From the NCBI GenBank assembly GCA_007119005.1, contig SKQM01000064.1:1-8265 (forward strand): a stretch of DNA of 8,265 nt, in the 5' to 3' direction. Below the pieces are notes generated by a model. That model had not been told where the DNA came from. It did not search any database and saw only the letters and a list, made by a program, of their open reading frames with translations. The translations under genes were made by a program, and so were the position numbers. This DNA is from Thioalkalivibrio sp. (lineage in GTDB: Bacteria; Pseudomonadota; Gammaproteobacteria; Ectothiorhodospirales; Ectothiorhodospiraceae). Positions 6,020 to 8,265 of the stretch are shown here, piece by piece (the stretch's first letter is position 1; the number at the start of each line of letters is the position of its first letter).

Positions 6020-6591
6020 TCTACATCAACCTGTTACCCTGGCGGGAACGGCGCCGGGCCGAACGGCGCAAGAAGTTTTACTCGATGGCCGCGGTCGCGG
6101 CGCTGGTCGGAGTGGGGCTGGTCTTCGCCGGATACACCTACATGAACATGTTGATCGAGCACCAGCAGTCGCGCAATCAGACGCTCCAGGCCGAGATCCG
6201 GGTGCTGGACCGCCAGATCGCGCGGATTCAGGAGCTGGACCGTCAGCGGCAGGCGGTGATCGACCGGATCGAGGTAATCCAGACACTGCAGGCCAGCCGG
6301 CCCGAGGCGGTGCACCTGTTCGACCAGTTGGTTCGCACTCTTCCGGAAGGTACGTACTTCCGGGAACTGCGGCAGGAGGGCGAGCGCATCCGTCTGGTCG
6401 GTCGCGCGGAGTCCAACGCGCGCATCTCGGCCCTGATGCGTCGGGTCGATTCGTCACCGTGGCTGAAGGATTCCACGCTGCAGATCATCGAGACCCGGCA
6501 GGAGGGGCCGTTGCAGGTGCGTGATTTCCGGCTCGAGGCGACGCAGACGCGGCCGACGGCGAACGAGGAAACCGACGGGGAGGCTTCGTAA
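6016..6591 (+). CDS. pilN: Type IV pilus inner-membrane protein PilN
   Basis: PilN is a bitopic inner-membrane protein that binds PilM through its cytoplasmic tail and pairs with PilO in the periplasm. The 191 residues begin MIYINLLPWRERRR; INLLPWR (4-10) is the conserved PilM-binding motif. A basic stop-transfer patch (10-20) precedes one membrane helix (about 22-45), a coiled coil rich in Q/R/E (about 48-92), and a small alpha/beta domain (about 98-175) with EGTYFRELRQEGERIRLVGRA (111-131). A charged, probably disordered tail follows. The ATG overlaps the pilM stop by four bases (ATGA), with GGGGG at 6003-6007 as RBS, so translation is coupled and equal amounts of PilM and PilN are likely. 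Confidence 0.95.
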   Translation: MIYINLLPWRERRRAERRKKFYSMAAVAALVGVGLVFAGYTYMNMLIEHQQSRNQTLQAEIRVLDRQIARIQELDRQRQAVIDRIEVIQTLQASRPEAVHLFDQLVRTLPEGTYFRELRQEGERIRLVGRAESNARISALMRRVDSSPWLKDSTLQIIETRQEGPLQVRDFRLEATQTRPTANEETDGEAS

Positions 6592-7172
6592 TGGATCTGA
6601 GAGCGATCAACGAGGTCGATTTCCGCAACATCGGCGAGGCACCCGGGATCGTCAGGGGCGGCCTGATCGTGCTGATTATCGCGGCGCTGGTCGGTGCCGG
6701 CTACTGGTTCCTGATCAAGGACCAGGTGGAGGAACTGGGCCGGGGTGAGAGCAGGGAGGTGCAGCTGCGCGCCGAGTTCGAGGACAAGCAGCGGCGGGCG
6801 GCCAACCTGCCGGCCTACGAGGCACAGCTCGAAGAGATCGAGCGCATGTTCGCGTCGTTGCTGCAGTTGCTGCCCAGCACCGCCGAGATTCCGAGCCTGC
6901 TGGTGGACATCTCGCAGACCGCGCTCACGGTGGGTCTCGAAATCGAATTGTTCCAGCCCATGGCCGAGGTCAACCGGACCTTCTACGCCGACGTCCCGAT
7001 CCAGCTCAGGTTGCGCGGCAATTATGAGCAGTTCGCGGAATTCGTCAGCGGCGTTTCGGCTATGCCCCGCATCGTCACCATGCACAATGTCTTCATTCGG
7101 CCCGACCAATCGGATCGGGATCTGTTGATGGACGCGGTGGCCCGGACCTACCGCTATCTGGAGGAAGGCTGA
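6591..7172 (+). CDS. pilO: Type IV pilus inner-membrane protein PilO
   Basis: PilO has the same design as PilN and forms a heterodimer with it in the inner membrane; the pair recruits PilP. The 193 residues show a short cytoplasmic tail including DFRNIGEAPGIVR (10-22), a membrane helix (about 23-42, GLIVLIIAALVGAGYWFLI), a coiled coil to about residue 95 ending in LLQLLPSTAEIPSLL (90-104, the family's conserved LLP...EIP..L motif), and a ferredoxin-like domain with VPIQLRLRGNYEQFAEFVS (135-153). It starts at the ATG that shares one base with the pilN stop (TAATG); GGGGAGG at 6577-6583 is a strong RBS. All expected elements are present. Confidence 0.96.
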   Translation: MDLRAINEVDFRNIGEAPGIVRGGLIVLIIAALVGAGYWFLIKDQVEELGRGESREVQLRAEFEDKQRRAANLPAYEAQLEEIERMFASLLQLLPSTAEIPSLLVDISQTALTVGLEIELFQPMAEVNRTFYADVPIQLRLRGNYEQFAEFVSGVSAMPRIVTMHNVFIRPDQSDRDLLMDAVARTYRYLEEG

Positions 7173-7711
7173 TGGGCACCAACAGCATTTCTCTTCCGTG
7201 GCTCATTGTCATGGCGGCTGCGGTGATGCTCGCCCTTTCCGGGTGCCAACGCGACACCGCTGACCTGCAACAGTACATCCAGGAGGTCAAGGCACGGCCC
7301 GGTGGCGACATCGAGCCGATGCCGACCGTGGATCCCCACGAACCCTATCTGTATCCCGGCCACGAACGTTCGCCGTTCGATTCCACCGTGATCGCGCGCC
7401 CGCTTCCCGCCGAACCCGTCGGCATCCCCGGCGACGTGGACATCGACTTCGACCGCCCGCGTGAGCCGCTGGAGAGTTATCCGCTCGATTCGCTGCGCAT
7501 GGTCGGCTCGATGGAGCAGGAAGGTGTACGCTATGCTCTGGTGCGAACGCCGGACCGCACGATACAGTCGGTGACGGCGGGCAACTACATGGGGCAGAAT
7601 TTCGGACGGATCATCGAGATCACCGCACAGACGGTTCGCCTGGTGGAGGTGATCCCGGACGCTTTCGGTGGGTACATGGAGCGCGAGAACTCCATCGCGT
7701 TGTCGGAATGA
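7172..7711 (+). CDS. pilP: Type IV pilus lipoprotein PilP
   Basis: PilP is an inner-membrane lipoprotein that bridges the PilN/PilO pair and the secretin PilQ. The 179 residues begin with a lipoprotein signal: hydrophobic stretch 8-22 and lipobox L22-S-G-C25, so C25 is the predicted lipidated residue, followed by Q26 (no Asp at +2). A long Pro-rich linker (about 45-95) carries the PilN/PilO-binding segment at its start (DLQQYIQEVKARPGG, 31-45). The C-terminal beta domain (about 100-175) has ESYPLDSLRMVGSM (101-114), TPDRTIQSVTAGNYMGQNFGRI (126-147) and a final VRLVEVIPD strand; this domain contacts PilQ. Start shares one base with the pilO stop (TGATG), with GGAGG at 7160-7164 as RBS. Confidence 0.95.
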   Translation: MGTNSISLPWLIVMAAAVMLALSGCQRDTADLQQYIQEVKARPGGDIEPMPTVDPHEPYLYPGHERSPFDSTVIARPLPAEPVGIPGDVDIDFDRPREPLESYPLDSLRMVGSMEQEGVRYALVRTPDRTIQSVTAGNYMGQNFGRIIEITAQTVRLVEVIPDAFGGYMERENSIALSE

Positions 7712-7718
7712 AATTTTC

Positions 7719-7724
7719 AGGGGG
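7719..7724 (+). promoter_or_regulatory. Ribosome binding site deciding the pilQ start
   Basis: AGGGGG lies 8 bases before the ATG at 7733. A second in-frame ATG at 7751 is 26 bases away from it and lacks its own purine run, so 7733 is preferred. The site lies in the 21-base pilP-pilQ gap, the only gap between genes of the pilus operon. Confidence 0.55.
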
Positions 7725-7732
7725 AAACAGCC

Positions 7733-8265
7733 ATGAACGTGGAACGTGACATGAATCCCGACACGCGGCGCCAGGCGGGTGGCGTGCGGTGGGGCGGGAC
7801 ATCGGCGCTGCTGGTCTGGCTGGCAAGCCTCGCGCTCCTTGCCGTCGCTCCCCTGTCCGCGCAGGAACTTCAGGACATCCGTGCCGTGAACCTCGGGGGA
7901 GGCCAGACGCAACTTGCGCTCCAGTTCTCCGAGCCCCCGCCGGCGCCCAGTATCTTCGCCATCGACTCACCACCGCGTATCGCGCTCGATCTGCCAGGGG
8001 TTTCCAACCGCCTCGCAGCCCGCACGACCGACCTCAACCTCGGGCCGCTGCAGTCCGTCACCGCCGTCGAGGCAGGTGACAGGACCCGCGTGGTCGTGAA
8101 CCTGAGCCAGAGCTCGGATTATCGAAGCCAGATCGATGGCAACAACCTGATACTCACGATTGGTACCGGGGTTGCCACTGCCGCGCCCGTGGCTGCCGAA
8201 CCCGCAGCTCGGGCGGTGGCCGTAGCCGAGCCGGCGCCGGCGCGAGCCGGCGTTCGCAGTGCCCG
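7733..8265 (+). CDS. pilQ: Type IV pilus secretin PilQ, N-terminal part (cut by window end)
   Basis: PilQ forms the outer-membrane secretin ring through which the pilus passes. The frame is open from ATG 7733 to the last base (177 codons plus two bases) with no stop, so the protein runs beyond the window. Residues 1-43 are a signal peptide with an unusually long polar/basic front (about 22 residues), a hydrophobic core (about 24-39) and probable cleavage after LSA (41-43). Residues 44-144 form one AMIN domain (peptidoglycan binding in other proteins), with IRAVNLGGGQTQLALQFSEP (49-68), PPRIALDLPGV (80-90) and a final NNLILTIGTG (137-146). An Ala/Pro/Val-rich linker (147-177) follows, as is normal between AMIN and later domains. 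A second AMIN, the N0/N1 and the secretin domain are expected downstream but not seen. Confidence 0.95.
   Translation, partial: MNVERDMNPDTRRQAGGVRWGGTSALLVWLASLALLAVAPLSAQELQDIRAVNLGGGQTQLALQFSEPPPAPSIFAIDSPPRIALDLPGVSNRLAARTTDLNLGPLQSVTAVEAGDRTRVVVNLSQSSDYRSQIDGNNLILTIGTGVATAAPVAAEPAARAVAVAEPAPARAGVRSA

Noticed and set aside
6243..7109. 288-codon antisense frame across pilN and pilO
   Set aside because: It spans two well-recognised coding regions on the other strand and has no motif of its own.
7154..7912. 252-codon antisense frame across pilP and the start of pilQ
   Set aside because: Shadow of pilP/pilQ; the lipobox of PilP and the signal peptide and AMIN domain of PilQ show the + strand is coding.
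1..8265. tRNA, rRNA, CRISPR array, insertion sequence, toxin-antitoxin or phage genes
   Set aside because: Almost the whole window is filled by recognised core genes; no gap exceeds about 160 bases, and no repeat-spacer pattern, tRNA-like cloverleaf or transposase motif was seen.

Overview
This is a GC-rich, gene-dense chromosomal segment. The best match is a gammaproteobacterium of the Chromatiales/Ectothiorhodospiraceae kind; that placement rests on GC content, protein character and the PBP1A / pilMNOPQ arrangement, and no rRNA or other taxonomic marker is present. All recognisable genes are core functions. I see no insertion sequence, integrase, CRISPR array, tRNA or rRNA.

Left block, + strand (1-1725): the last 26 codons of rpsU (ribosomal protein S21), then a YqeY/GatB-like protein, then hemE (uroporphyrinogen decarboxylase), closed by a GC-rich hairpin with a T-run. 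In many proteobacteria rpsU-yqeY is followed by dnaG and rpoD; here hemE takes that place.

Middle block, - strand (1756-4795): mrcA (bifunctional penicillin-binding protein 1A) followed 13 bases downstream by a 204-residue conserved-looking protein of unknown function, probably in the same transcript. The unknown protein may be a degenerate nucleotidyltransferase-fold protein. The block converges on hemE.

Right block, + strand (4952-8265): pilM-pilN-pilO-pilP-pilQ, the type IV pilus alignment and secretin operon, with pilQ cut by the window edge. The first four genes overlap at stop/start codons, and pilQ follows 21 bases after pilP with a strong Shine-Dalgarno sequence. PilM (cytoplasmic, actin-like) binds the N-terminal tail of PilN; PilN and PilO are inner-membrane partners; PilP is a lipoprotein that links them to PilQ, the outer-membrane secretin. 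mrcA and pilM are divergently transcribed from a 156-base AT-richer spacer that holds plausible overlapping promoters, a 10-base-period direct repeat and a short palindrome.

The window looks like ordinary core genome. The items most worth a second look are the uncharacterised 204-residue protein, the compact mrcA/pilM divergent regulatory spacer, and the rpsU-yqeY-hemE junction. I found no evidence of a new multi-gene system.
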